A stretch of 64,000 nucleotides of DNA from Miltoncostaea sp050250915. GTDB taxonomy: Bacteria; Actinomycetota; Thermoleophilia; Miltoncostaeales; Miltoncostaeaceae. The stretch covers positions 1-64,000 of the forward strand of contig JBFWNT010000017.1 of assembly GCA_050250915.1 (NCBI GenBank). The letters are read 5' to 3'. A model generated the notes under the pieces. That model was given only the letters and a program-made list of their open reading frames with translations, ran no database searches and was not told where the DNA came from. Both the position numbers and the translations under genes were made by a program. Numbering within the stretch: position 1 is the stretch's first letter; every line of letters begins with the position of its first letter. Below, in pieces: positions 39,618 to 47,682 of the stretch.

Positions 39618-40352
39618 GTGTCCTGGTGGGACCGCAACGTGGTCGACCCCCAGAAGCTGCCGGTGCTCATGCTGCTGGTGGCCTTCATCGTCACGTTCCT
39701 GGTCACCCGGACGATCACCCGCTCCATCCGCGCCGGGCGGGGGCCGTTCCGGGACATGGACCCGGACGGCGTCCACCTGCACCACTCCATCCCGGGGATC
39801 ATCCTGCTGACCGCCGGGGCGGTGGCGTCCGTCGCCGTCCCGCGCGACATCGCTTGGCGGTCGCTGGCCGCCGTCGCGATCGGCATCGGCGCGTCGCTGG
39901 TGTTCGACGAGTTCGCGATGCTGCTCCACCTCGACGACGACTACTGGCAGGCGGAGGGCCGCGAGTCCGTCCAGGCGGTGGGGCTCGTGACCGCCTGCCT
40001 CGCCCTCGTGGTGGTCGGCTTCGTGCCGTTCGGCGTGGACGACGTGGGCCCCCGCGAGCTGGGCGTCCGCTGGGGGGTCGTCGGCCTGGAGGCGCTCCTG
40101 GTGGGCGCCGTGCTCGTCTGCGCGCTGAAGGGGAAGTACCGCCTGGCGATCGTGTCGGTCTTCATCCCCCCCGTGGCGGCGGTCGGCGCCATCCGGCTGG
40201 CGCGCCCGGGGTCGTGGTGGGCGCGCCACCGCTACGCGCGATCGCCGGCGACGCTGGCCCTGGCGCAGTCCCGCGAGGCGGCCTTCGAGCGCCGCTGGGA
40301 CCCGGTGTGGCGGCGGATCGGCGACGTCCTGGCGGGCGCCCCCGACGGTTGA
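39618..40352 (+). CDS. Integral membrane protein of actinobacterial type
   Basis: Protein of 244 residues from a GTG. About six hydrophobic segments are seen. A conserved-looking DPDGVHLHHSIPGIILL motif lies after helix 1, and FDEFAMLLHLDDDYWQAEGRES follows helix 3; His and acidic residues at the membrane edge suggest metal or proton chemistry, but no role is known. The C-terminus is basic and cytoplasmic. Probably cotranscribed with the preceding unknown gene. Confidence 0.75.
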   Translation: MSWWDRNVVDPQKLPVLMLLVAFIVTFLVTRTITRSIRAGRGPFRDMDPDGVHLHHSIPGIILLTAGAVASVAVPRDIAWRSLAAVAIGIGASLVFDEFAMLLHLDDDYWQAEGRESVQAVGLVTACLALVVVGFVPFGVDDVGPRELGVRWGVVGLEALLVGAVLVCALKGKYRLAIVSVFIPPVAAVGAIRLARPGSWWARHRYARSPATLALAQSREAAFERRWDPVWRRIGDVLAGAPDG

Positions 40353-40474
40353 CGCGGCCCGGGGTGGACGGCCGAGGGGACGCGGATGGCGCCGTGGCCG
40401 ACGCTCCCGCACCGGCGAGGGCGCGCCGGCGGGGCGGGCCGGGGTGCTCCCCCGACCCGCACGCCGCCGCGCCG

Positions 40475-42388
40475 TTACGGCTTCACGTTCTGCGACGAGA
40501 TGCCGCCGGGCGCGATGCCGTCCTGCGTGAAGCCCGCCTGGAGGCTCGCGATGTTCAGGTTGGCGCGCCGCACCGCCACCTGGGAGATGCGCTGGTTGAT
40601 CAGCAGCTGCTGCGCCGAGAGCGTCACGTTGGACCCCGAGCCGTTGCTGGGGCTGGGGACCACGATCGGCGTGCCGGGGCTGTTCGCCCCCAGGGGGCCG
40701 AAGGCGAGGCCCGGCAGCAGGTTTGCGCTGGTGAACACCCCGGTCCCGATCTGCGACGCCGTGAGGCCCGCGGTGAGCCGGTCGCGGACCGCGTTCGACC
40801 GGAGTACCGCCGCCTGGGAGATGCGCTGGTTGATGAGCAGCTGCTGCGTCGTCAGCTCGACGGTGCCGCCGCCGCCCGTCTTCTTCGGGATGGGCACCAC
40901 GTAATTCAGCGCCTTCGAGGGCGTGCCGGGCCCGGCGGTGCCGGTCAACGGGACGCCCGTGCCGAACGCCGGGGCGCCGAATGCCGTGGTGCGGAACGCC
41001 GTGGCGGGGAGGCCCGCGTTCAGGGCGTTCAGCGCACCGTTGGAGCGGAGCACCGCCGCCTGGGAGATGCGCTGGTTCGTGAGGAGCTGGCCCGTCGAGA
41101 GCGTCACCTCGCCGCCCGCCCCCGCGGGCCGCGTCGAGGCGAACACGCTGCCCAGGCCGGAGCCCGGGGCGCTCGCCCAGACGGCCGTGCCCAGGCTGTT
41201 CTGGTCGAGGCCCGCCCCGATCACGGGGCGTGTGCCCGTGCCGGGCAGGGACTCGATGTTGCCGAGGGTGCTCGCGGTCAGCGTCGAGCCCCACGCGGAC
41301 GTGGTGTTGGCGCCGTTCTGCTGGAGCACCAGGGTGTCGCCCGCGGGCGCGACGGCCAGGGCGGACGTGCCGCCCGGCCCGACGGCCTGCGACGGGCTGT
41401 AGGCGCCGCTGCCCACGTCGCGGACCGAGTAGCCCGAGCCGATGACCGCCGCGTTGCCGACCAGGTCGAAGTCCACCGGGCCCGGCGCGCCCGCCGGGAT
41501 GGTGGTGGGCGTGCGCCAGCCGTCGTCCAGGGAGGAGCGGTACACCGACTGCGGCTGCGCCCCGCCCGTGAACGTGGCCAGGGCGTTGCCGGACGGGTCG
41601 ACCGCGATGGTCCCGAGTGTCGACGGCGCGGTGCCCACGGGCTCGGGCGCGGTCCACGTGGTCCCGTTGGTCGAGTAGGACGCGAAGGCCTGGGTCCCGC
41701 TGGACGCGCCCGTCAGCAGCGTCCAGCCGGCGACGAACGTGCCCTGGCCGTTGCCGGCGAGGGTGAAGCCGTTGAAGCCGTTGAAGGGCGCGGCGAGGCT
41801 GTACAGCTGGACCGGCGCGTTGAAGGTGGTGGCCCCCGGCGGCAGCGTGGCGGCGTAGAGCTTCTGGTCGGTGGGGGAGTTCGCGATCAGCACGGCCGCC
41901 GTCACCGAGCCGTCGGGGCCGACCGCGATGTGGGCGTTGTCGCCCTTGAGGGGCGCCGGCACGATCGACCAGGTCGGCTGGGAGGGCGTGATCCTGGCGA
42001 TCACGTTGCTGTTGGCGACGCTCGGCAGCGACGTCGAGACGGCCGCGGTGCCGTCGGCGCCGATCGCCGCGCGCACGAACTCCGGCTTGCCGCCGGTCGC
42101 GACCGTGAACGCGGGGCCGAACGTGTCGGCGTTGGGTGCGCGGTAGGCCGCGACGGTCGCCTTGTTGCCGTGCCACGCCGCCACCGCCGCGCCGTTCGGC
42201 GCCTCCGCGAAGCTCACCAGGCCGTCCGCCTCGGTGCAGTTCGAGCAGATGGTCTGCGGGTCGGCCCATGCGGCGTTCGCCACCGCCGGGGCGACCGCGA
42301 CGGCGGCGAGCGCCGCGGCGCCCGCCGCCACGAGCACGCTCCGCCGGCGTCGGAGGCGACGCCGGCTCGGGGGACGGTCAACGTTCAT
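40475..42388 (-). CDS. Secreted protein with propeller-like body and three NQRISQAA repeats
   Basis: Protein of 637 residues. A basic start (RRRLRRRRS) and hydrophobic stretch ending AVANAA form a signal peptide of about 40 residues. Residues 45-420 are Ala/Gly/Thr-rich with repeating VGPDGSVTAAVL-like and VDPSGNALATF-like strands, suggesting a beta-propeller. The C-terminal third holds three copies of a 33-residue unit (starting at residues 428, 510 and 588) built on QLLxNQRISQAAVxRxN, separated by Gly/Pro/Thr linkers. No family is recognised. There is no membrane anchor or sorting signal; it is probably exported and may bind the cell surface or a partner through the repeats. Confidence 0.8.
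   Translation of the reverse strand: MNVDRPPSRRRLRRRRSVLVAAGAAALAAVAVAPAVANAAWADPQTICSNCTEADGLVSFAEAPNGAAVAAWHGNKATVAAYRAPNADTFGPAFTVATGGKPEFVRAAIGADGTAAVSTSLPSVANSNVIARITPSQPTWSIVPAPLKGDNAHIAVGPDGSVTAAVLIANSPTDQKLYAATLPPGATTFNAPVQLYSLAAPFNGFNGFTLAGNGQGTFVAGWTLLTGASSGTQAFASYSTNGTTWTAPEPVGTAPSTLGTIAVDPSGNALATFTGGAQPQSVYRSSLDDGWRTPTTIPAGAPGPVDFDLVGNAAVIGSGYSVRDVGSGAYSPSQAVGPGGTSALAVAPAGDTLVLQQNGANTTSAWGSTLTASTLGNIESLPGTGTRPVIGAGLDQNSLGTAVWASAPGSGLGSVFASTRPAGAGGEVTLSTGQLLTNQRISQAAVLRSNGALNALNAGLPATAFRTTAFGAPAFGTGVPLTGTAGPGTPSKALNYVVPIPKKTGGGGTVELTTQQLLINQRISQAAVLRSNAVRDRLTAGLTASQIGTGVFTSANLLPGLAFGPLGANSPGTPIVVPSPSNGSGSNVTLSAQQLLINQRISQVAVRRANLNIASLQAGFTQDGIAPGGISSQNVKP
40529..41107 (-). repeat. 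Three tandem-spaced 99-bp protein-coding repeats (NQRISQ module)
   Basis: The units encode residues 428-460 (41009-41107), 510-542 (40763-40861) and 588-620 (40529-40627). Each reads Val-x-Leu-(Ser/Thr), then a variable pair, then QLLxNQRISQ(A/V)AV, Arg and Asn, and ends Leu-x-Ala-Gly-(Leu/Phe). The NQRISQ core is identical in all three; the linkers between them are unrelated. The helix-like, Gln/Arg/Ser-rich face suggests a binding or assembly module. Confidence 0.85.
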
Positions 42389-42532
42389 GGGTGCGCCTTT
42401 GTCCGGGGGCGGGGTCCCGCGGCGGACTCGGGTGGGTCGCCGTCGGGAGGCGACGCGGGGTGTCCGACGCGGCCGCCGGCGCGAGGGTATTACGGAATCG
42501 GGCCCACGCGCTCGTGGCGCGGGGGCGCTCCG

Positions 42533-42721
42533 CTACGCGGCCGGCGGGCGGTGCGCCGAGGGCAGCACGGCGATCACGCAGAGCCCGATGATCGGCAGCA
42601 CGAACCCGATGACCGCCCAGATGACGGGGTCGTGGCCCTTGCGGAGCGCGATCTTCGCGCACGCCCAGGCGCATGCCACGGCGACGACGAAGCAGATCAG
42701 GAACAGCACGAACAGGTCCAC
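42533..42721 (-). CDS. Small two-helix membrane protein
   Basis: Predicted 62 residues from a GTG with GGAGG five bases upstream. Two hydrophobic helices (about residues 2-22 and 33-55) flank a short basic loop KIALRKGHDP. The length, charge pattern and good ribosome site make it likely real. It resembles short actinobacterial membrane proteins annotated only as hypothetical. It precedes the repeat protein gene on the same strand by about 145 bases. Confidence 0.65.
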   Translation of the reverse strand: MDLFVLFLICFVVAVACAWACAKIALRKGHDPVIWAVIGFVLPIIGLCVIAVLPSAHRPPAA

Positions 42722-42926
42722 GATGCCTCCGGGACGGCGGGGCGTGACGTCAACGGTAGTCGAACCCCGTGCCCGGTCGGGGGGCCGAGCATCGTCCGAT
42801 CGGGTGACGGCGGTCACCCGGATGCGCGAGCGCCGCGCGGGCGGTGGTCCGCACGAACCCGGCCCGTGGGCGGCCGCCCGCCCGCCGCTAGCGTCGCCCG
42901 ACCCTGCCGGACACGCGAGGAGGCCC

Positions 42927-44342
42927 ATGCGACGCGACGACATCCCACGCCCGGGGGACATGGGCGGCATGCACGAGGGGACGGGGCTCCGGCGGGCGAC
43001 GTTCCTCAAGGCCGTCGCCGCCGCGGTGGTCGCACCCTCGCTGCTCGCCGGGCGGGCGGCGGCCGGCGGGGCCCCGACGGGGTTGCCGGCGACGGCGCGC
43101 GACGCGTGGCCCCAGGCGGCGCACGACCTCGCGGCCACCCGCGCGACGCCGTGGGCGCCGTCGGGGCTTGCGGTGCGGTGGCGCCGGCCCGTCGCCGGTG
43201 GGATGACCGGCCCGCCGGCCATCGTCCACGGGCGCGTGGTCGCGGCGTCCCTCGGCGGCGAGGTCGCGGCGTTCGACCTCGCCGACGGCCGCGAGCGCTG
43301 GCGGCGCGCCTTCGACCCCGCCGTGTACGGCTCGGGGGACGGCGCCGTGGCGCTCGGCTTCTTCGGCGGGTGCGCCGTGCACGGCGGCCGCGTGGTGGTG
43401 GCGTCGGACCGTCTGCGCTGCCTGCGGCTGCGCGACGGGGCGGTGCTCTGGGAGGCGGAGCCGCTGCGGGCGCCGGGTGGCGACGACTACTTCTGGGGCG
43501 CGCCGGTGATCGCCGGCGGCCTCGTGCTCGCGGGGTCCGGTGCCGGCAGCGAGTCGACGGACACCCGCGGCCGCGTCTCGGCGTACCGCCTCGCCGACGG
43601 CGCGCCGCGGTGGAGCACGCCCATGGTTCCGGAGGGCGGCAACGGCGGCGGGGTGCTGAGCCCCGTGACCGTCGACCCGGTCCGGCGCGCCGTCTTCGCC
43701 GGCACGGGCGCCCCGTACCTCCCGGTGCCGGGCGCCAACCCGGGGACCTGCTCGGTCGTGGAGTTGGCGCTCGACGACGGGCGGCTGCGCTGGAGCGACC
43801 AGCTGCACCCCGGCGACCGGCTCGGCCTGGACGTCAACTCGGCGCCGCTCCTGACGGCGAGCACGATCGCGGTGACGGCGAAGGACGGGGTGTGGGCGTG
43901 GGATCGCGCCTCGCGCAGGCGCCTCTGGCGGCGTGGCCTGACCCCCGCGACGCCGGCCGGGGGCGGGCCGGCGGGCCCGGTCAACGGGCCGGAGGGCGGC
44001 CCCATCGCCACCGACGGCCGCCGCGTCCACGTCCTCTCCAACGACGGCGATGCCGGCCACGCCGTGGCCGCGGCGCTGGACGCGCGGACTGGGGAGGTGC
44101 GCTGGCGCACCGACCTCGGAGGGCTCACGTTCGCGGCGCCGGCGCTGGCCGGCGACGTCCTGTGCTCCGCCACCGTCTCCGGCGACCTCGAGGTGCTCGG
44201 CGCCCGCGACGGGCGCCAGGTGGCCCGGGTCCCGCTCGGCGGCCCCAGCGCGGGGGCGGTCGCCGCCGCGGACGGACGGATCGTGTTCGGGATCGGGGCG
44301 GAGCCCTTCCTCCCGGGTGGCGAGCTGGTCTGCGTCGGCTGA
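42927..44342 (+). CDS. Secreted PQQ-type beta-propeller protein (PQQ-binding-like repeats)
   Basis: Protein of 471 residues starting at an ATG behind GAGGAGG. The N-terminus has twin arginines in LRRATFLKAVAAAVVAPSLLAG, which resembles a Tat signal. Repeats of the form GxVxAFDLADGRERW, LRLRDGAVLWEAE, YRLADGAPRWSTP, LALDDGRLRWSDQ and LDARTGEVRWRTDL are those of the PQQ/quinoprotein propeller. The family includes quinoprotein dehydrogenases and non-enzymatic relatives such as BamB; catalytic Glu/Asp and disulfide residues of dehydrogenases are not obvious, so a binding role is equally possible. Confidence 0.8.
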   Translation: MRRDDIPRPGDMGGMHEGTGLRRATFLKAVAAAVVAPSLLAGRAAAGGAPTGLPATARDAWPQAAHDLAATRATPWAPSGLAVRWRRPVAGGMTGPPAIVHGRVVAASLGGEVAAFDLADGRERWRRAFDPAVYGSGDGAVALGFFGGCAVHGGRVVVASDRLRCLRLRDGAVLWEAEPLRAPGGDDYFWGAPVIAGGLVLAGSGAGSESTDTRGRVSAYRLADGAPRWSTPMVPEGGNGGGVLSPVTVDPVRRAVFAGTGAPYLPVPGANPGTCSVVELALDDGRLRWSDQLHPGDRLGLDVNSAPLLTASTIAVTAKDGVWAWDRASRRRLWRRGLTPATPAGGGPAGPVNGPEGGPIATDGRRVHVLSNDGDAGHAVAAALDARTGEVRWRTDLGGLTFAAPALAGDVLCSATVSGDLEVLGARDGRQVARVPLGGPSAGAVAAADGRIVFGIGAEPFLPGGELVCVG

Positions 44343-44355
44343 GGGGCCGCCCCGC

Positions 44356-45159
44356 CTACCCCGTGAAGGTGGTCAGGATGGCCCGGTAGCCGGAGCTCTG
44401 GCCGGTCCGGTTCGGGTGGAAGCTCTCGGCCGTGTTGAAGATGTTCAGCCCGTTCAGCCACGCCGTGGACGAGCACACGGCGTGGCCCGTGAACGACCCG
44501 AGCGCGCTCCGGTACGTGAATCCGCTGGCGCCGGCGCGGGCGCCGATCACCCGGTCGATCTCCTCGGACAGGAGGTTGGCGTTGGCGCGCTCGCTCGAGG
44601 TGATCCCACTGGTGCCGAAGCAGCTCGCCGTCGAGAAGAGCCGCGGGTAGCCGAGCACGACCACCCTGGCGCTGGGCGCGCGCGCCCTGATCGCCGCGTA
44701 GACGGCGTCCAGCTTCATGTCGAGCGTGGCGGCGGCGGACGTCGTGGTGCTGGTCGGCGCGGCGTTGCAGTCGCTCGTGACGCAGCGCTGGATGAGGCTC
44801 GCGAAGCCGAGGTCGTTGCCGCCGACGGTGATGGTCACGAGCGTCGTCGTGGCCGCGAGCGAGGCGACCTGCGGCGGGAGCGTCGCGGTGCCGTTCAGGA
44901 CGGTGGCCGTCGTCGCGCCCGAGCAGGCCACGAAGCTGAGCGCCGTCCCGGGATGCGCGGCCGACCAGAGGGCGGGGTAGGCGTACGTGCTGCGCTTGCA
45001 CGAGGAGCTCAGCGTGTACGAGTTCGTCCCGACCCCGGAGGAGTACGAGTCGCCCAGCGCGACGTAGCTCTCCGCCGCCGCGGCGAGCCCCGGCACGGCC
45101 AGGGCGGTCAGCGCCACCAGCAGTACGGCGATCCAGGGCGTTCGACGCGCGCGCATCAT
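44356..45159 (-). CDS. Secreted SGNH-family (GDSL) hydrolase
   Basis: Protein of 267 residues with a signal peptide of about 29 residues. The catalytic Ser38 is in ALGDSYSSG. The GGND block and the C-terminal SFHPNRTGQ, with Asp/His spacing of block V, complete the SGNH set. Cysteine pairs (SSCKRS, CVTSDCN, VCSST) suggest disulfides, as in Streptomyces lipases and esterases of this type. It probably cleaves a lipid or acyl ester outside the cell. It follows the glycosidase-like gene on the same strand after 126 bases. Confidence 0.9.
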   Translation of the reverse strand: MMRARRTPWIAVLLVALTALAVPGLAAAAESYVALGDSYSSGVGTNSYTLSSSCKRSTYAYPALWSAAHPGTALSFVACSGATTATVLNGTATLPPQVASLAATTTLVTITVGGNDLGFASLIQRCVTSDCNAAPTSTTTSAAATLDMKLDAVYAAIRARAPSARVVVLGYPRLFSTASCFGTSGITSSERANANLLSEEIDRVIGARAGASGFTYRSALGSFTGHAVCSSTAWLNGLNIFNTAESFHPNRTGQSSGYRAILTTFTG

Positions 45160-45285
45160 CGCGGGGCTCCTCGCTGCGATCGGTCCGTTGACCGGCCGCT
45201 GCGCCCGCGATCCGGCCGGCAGGGCGAACCTATTGCGCCGTCGCCGGGGGCCGCAACCGTCTCGACGATCCCGGTCCGGCCGCCC

Positions 45286-46707
45286 CTACCGCGCCGGCGC
45301 CAGGCTGACCGCGTCGATCTGGAAGCTGCTGCCCGACCGCGCGCGGTCCTGGACCACGGAGATCTCGATCCGGTCGCCCGCGTGGCGGGCCGTCAGCGAT
45401 GCGCTGACCGGGATGAACGACAGCCCCAGCTTGACGGTCCGGCCGCGGACCTCCTGGACCAGCGCGCCCGACGGGCTGCGCTCACGCAGGTAGACCGTGA
45501 CCGGCTTGCCGATGCTGTTGCGCGATCCGGCGCCCACCCAGCCGCGGGCGGAGTAGCGCGCGCCGGCGGTGGTGGTGAAGCGCCTCGGGGCGGAGCGGGT
45601 CACGGCGTACGTCGCCGCGCTCCCCTCGAACGTGATCTGGGCGATGTGCCGCCCGTGCGGGGCGCCGGTGGCGGTGCGGCGGCGCAGCTCTCCCCGCACG
45701 GCCGACCACGGCACCAGGGCGCGCCGCTCGAACGACGGGTTCGTGAGCAGGTTGCCGCGCAGCAGCGCCACGAGCTTTCGGCGCTTCGCGGGCCCCGCCG
45801 CGACGCCGCCCGGGGCGGTCGCCGGAAGGCTGGCCACGCCTGGGAGCATGCTGAAGGGCAGCAGCGGGTCGGCGGGGCCGCCGTAGCTGGACTGGGCGGT
45901 GACGTGTGTGACGCCCGGGATCTGGGCCCAGGCGTGCGCGTCGGCCGTCGACGTCGCGATCACGATGTGGCGCACGGGGGTGGCCCAGTCCGTGCGGTTG
46001 AGCATCCCGGCCCAGTTGGGGGCCGACGAGACGGGGTGGTGCTCGATGGTGATCCCGTTGAGGTCGGAGTTGCCCTGCGTCCACACGTTGTTCGCGATCA
46101 GGATCGCGCGGGGCCCCAGCGCCGCCCGCAGGCGGCGCACGAAGTCGCGGTTGCCGGCCGCCCAGGCGGCCTTCTCGTCGGCGCTCATCTACCCCCACGC
46201 ATCGCTCCACAGGCGCTCGCCGACCACGTCGAGGAACAGGCCCTTGGCGTGCGTGGTGGGGAACCAGCGGCTGATGTGGTCGACCGCGTGCAGGATCCAC
46301 GGGGAGCCGGGGCGCATGTCGGCCAGCGGGGTGCCCGGCCAGTTCGAGCGAGCCGGCTTCCAGAGGTAGGCCGGGTCGTTGTGCGCGCCGCCGTAGAGGG
46401 CCGCCTGGTCGCCGGTGGCGCTCGAGTTGGTCCAGAAGCCGTCGATGACGTTCACGTACTGGTAGACCTCCCCGCCCCCCGCCTGGATCTGGTCGACCAG
46501 CGCCGGGTTGAAGAAGTTCCGCCCCACGACCACCGCCCCCGTCGGCCGCGCGTAGGCCTGGAGGTTGGTGGAGTTGGAGTAGTTGAACGTCACCGGGTTC
46601 GCCGCGGGCAGCGCCGGTTCGGGGAGCGCGAGGGCCGCGAGGGCGAGGCCGGCCAACGGGACGGCGCACTTGACGGCACGCGCGACGGAGCGGGCACGGT
46701 CGGGCAT
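45286..46707 (-). pseudogene. Secreted glycosidase-like protein interrupted by an in-frame TAG
   Basis: One reading frame runs from the ATG at 46707 to the stop at 45286 apart from a TAG at 46191-46189. The first half (172 residues) has a signal peptide, then SNSTNLQAYARPTG, YVNVIDGFWTN and THAKGLFLDVVGERLW, like putative glycoside hydrolases of the Hypothetical GH15 type with a TIM-barrel start. The second half (300 residues) continues with NRDFVRRLRAALGPRAILIANN and THVTAQSSYGG, then a C-terminal carbohydrate-binding-like beta domain (LTNPSFE to FQIDAVSLAP). The TAG falls between DAWG and MSADEK; TGG (Trp) to TAG is a one-base change. Either a recent nonsense mutation, or reinitiation at the ATG directly after the stop, or read-through. 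Confidence 0.7.
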
Positions 46708-47002
46708 GGGGAGATGAGTCCTTTCCCGCCACCCGGGCACGGGCGGCCAATGGTTCGTGGGCACACCGGGGAACCGCCCGGTTCCGCTGCTGCGGATGAC
46801 GGCGTGCGACGCGGGACGCCGTCCGCCGTGGTCACCCACACCAGCGCGGAATCACGGTGGAGACGGCCTGAGGAAAGACCTCTGGCACGGGCCGGCCCAA
46901 CCGATCGGACAGAAGTCCTACCAGGGTGTTCCTGGGGGACTACCCGCCAATTCACATGCTTCTGACATGTGTTCCCGCTCACACGGGCGGGTGCCTGACG
47001 GA
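46708..47002. other. 295-bp intergenic stretch with one inverted repeat
   Basis: This is upstream of the glycosidase-like gene and downstream of tRNA-Glu on the minus strand. It contains CACATG, seven bases, CATGTG at 46953-46971, a possible operator or a weak tRNA terminator. No gene or strong promoter was recognised. The composition is less GC-rich near 46930-46980. Confidence 0.4.
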
Positions 47003-47075
47003 TGCCCCCAACGGGATTCGAACCCGTGCCGCCGCCTTGAAAGGGCGGTGTCCTGGGCCGCTAGACGATGGGGGC
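47003..47075 (-). tRNA. tRNA-Glu (TTC anticodon)
   Basis: A 73-nt cloverleaf on the minus strand. The acceptor stem GCCCCCA pairs with TGGGGGC. The D arm starts CGTCTAGCGG, the anticodon stem CCGCC/GGCGG encloses CTTTCAA (TTC), and the T arm contains GGTTCGAATCC. The discriminator is A and CCA is not encoded. It starts 17 bases after a very strong hairpin in the same orientation. Confidence 0.96.
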
Positions 47076-47092
47076 GGGGCCGGACAGAAAGC

Positions 47093-47125
47093 GGGCCCGG
47101 GACGGCGGTGAGCCGTCCCGGGCCC
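47093..47125 (-). terminator. Very strong hairpin ending the short-ORF RNA, just before tRNA-Glu
   Basis: GGGCCCGGGACGGC and its exact complement form a 14-bp stem around a 5-base loop. On the minus strand the stem is followed by GCTTTCTGTCC, a short pyrimidine tract. It lies about 25 bases after the structured RNA and 17 bases before the 5' end of tRNA-Glu. It could terminate the short-ORF transcript or act as a processing signal that frees the tRNA. Confidence 0.7.
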
Positions 47126-47148
47126 CGGTGGCAGAAGAGGTTTGGCCG

Positions 47149-47201
47149 AGGGGCGTCAAAGACTCCCCCTCGCTGCAGCTGCGCGTCGGGGGGACGCCCC
47201 T
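47149..47201 (-). ncRNA. Two-stem RNA structure after the 10-codon ORF
   Basis: On the minus strand, AGGGGCGTC (47201-47193) pairs perfectly with GACGCCCCT (47157-47149). Inside, CCCCC pairs with GGGGG (47192-47188 with 47169-47165), stacked directly on the outer stem's first strand. The loop contains the palindrome GCAGCTGC. The outer stem begins in the TAG stop codon of the short ORF, so a ribosome reaching that stop would open the structure. This geometry suggests a translation-controlled RNA switch or attenuator, or a stable small RNA. I do not recognise it as a described RNA family. Confidence 0.55.
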
Positions 47202-47232
47202 AGCTACTGCCACCTCCACAGTCACTATGCAA
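47200..47232 (-). CDS. Ten-codon ORF MHSDCGGGSS with an ideal Shine-Dalgarno
   Basis: TTG CAT AGT GAC TGT GGA GGT GGC AGT AGC TAG. The start is preceded at 8 bases by GGAGG within AAAGGAGGTGGTCC, an almost full complement of the 16S rRNA 3' end; no other gene in the window has so extended a match. The peptide is MHSDCGGGSS. It could be a leader peptide whose translation senses something, with Cys, Gly or Ser codons being candidates, or a small functional peptide. It lies between a likely promoter and the two-stem RNA. The TTG start and the tiny size keep confidence moderate. Confidence 0.55.
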   Translation of the reverse strand: MHSDCGGGSS

Positions 47233-47261
47233 TAGGACCACCTCCTTTCCGTGGTGGACCC

Positions 47262-47291
47262 ACTGTAGCCAAGCCCGCGGTCGTCGGCCAA
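47262..47291 (-). promoter_or_regulatory. Housekeeping-type promoter for the short-ORF RNA and possibly tRNA-Glu
   Basis: On the minus strand TTGGCC (47291-47286) is followed after 18 bases by TACAGT (47267-47262). Transcription would start near 47255, giving a leader of about 23 bases before the TTG that is just long enough for the extended ribosome-binding site. Confidence 0.45.
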
Positions 47292-47367
47292 GCGGGTGCG
47301 GATCCGGGGCGCGCGGCGTGTCGTCGCTGACACCATGACCGCCGGATCCCGAGGAGGAGGGACGGTC

Positions 47368-47652
47368 GTGCCGAAGGCCATCTGGAACGGCGAGGTGATC
47401 GCCGAGAGCGACGACACCGTGGTCGTGGAGGGGAACCACTACTTCCCCGCGGAGTCGGTCCGCGTCGACGTCATCGTGGTGAGCGGGGAGCGGACGTTCT
47501 GCCCCTGGAAGGGCCATGCCAGCTACTACGACCTGGTGGTGGGCGGGGAGCGGAACGCGGGGGCCGTCTGGTACTACCCCGACCCCCTGCCCGAGGCGGC
47601 GATGGTGGCCGACCGCGTCGCCTTCTGGCGCGGGGTGACCGTCGAGCCCTAG
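47368..47652 (+). CDS. DUF427 family protein
   Basis: Protein of 94 residues, the usual DUF427 length. The start is the GTG after GAGGAGGAGG; an ATG at 47335 is an alternative but its ribosome site is poor. The core reads KAIWNGEVIAESDDTVVVEGNHYFP, CPWKGHASYYDL and AVWYYPDP, which are the conserved blocks. The function of the family is unknown. It is divergent from the short-ORF RNA and lies 30 bases before the flavoprotein gene. Confidence 0.92.
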   Translation: MPKAIWNGEVIAESDDTVVVEGNHYFPAESVRVDVIVVSGERTFCPWKGHASYYDLVVGGERNAGAVWYYPDPLPEAAMVADRVAFWRGVTVEP

Positions 47653-47682
47653 ACGGGGACGGCCGGGGGTAGGTTTCGGGCC

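Noticed and set aside
46953..46971. CACATG-N7-CATGTG as a terminator for tRNA-Glu
   Set aside because: The stem is short and AT-containing, with no T-run, so it is kept only as a possible operator in the intergenic note.
47236..47250. CCACCTCCTTTCC resembling the 3' end of 16S rRNA on the plus strand
   Set aside because: No other 16S sequence is nearby. It is simply the complement of the very strong Shine-Dalgarno on the minus strand.
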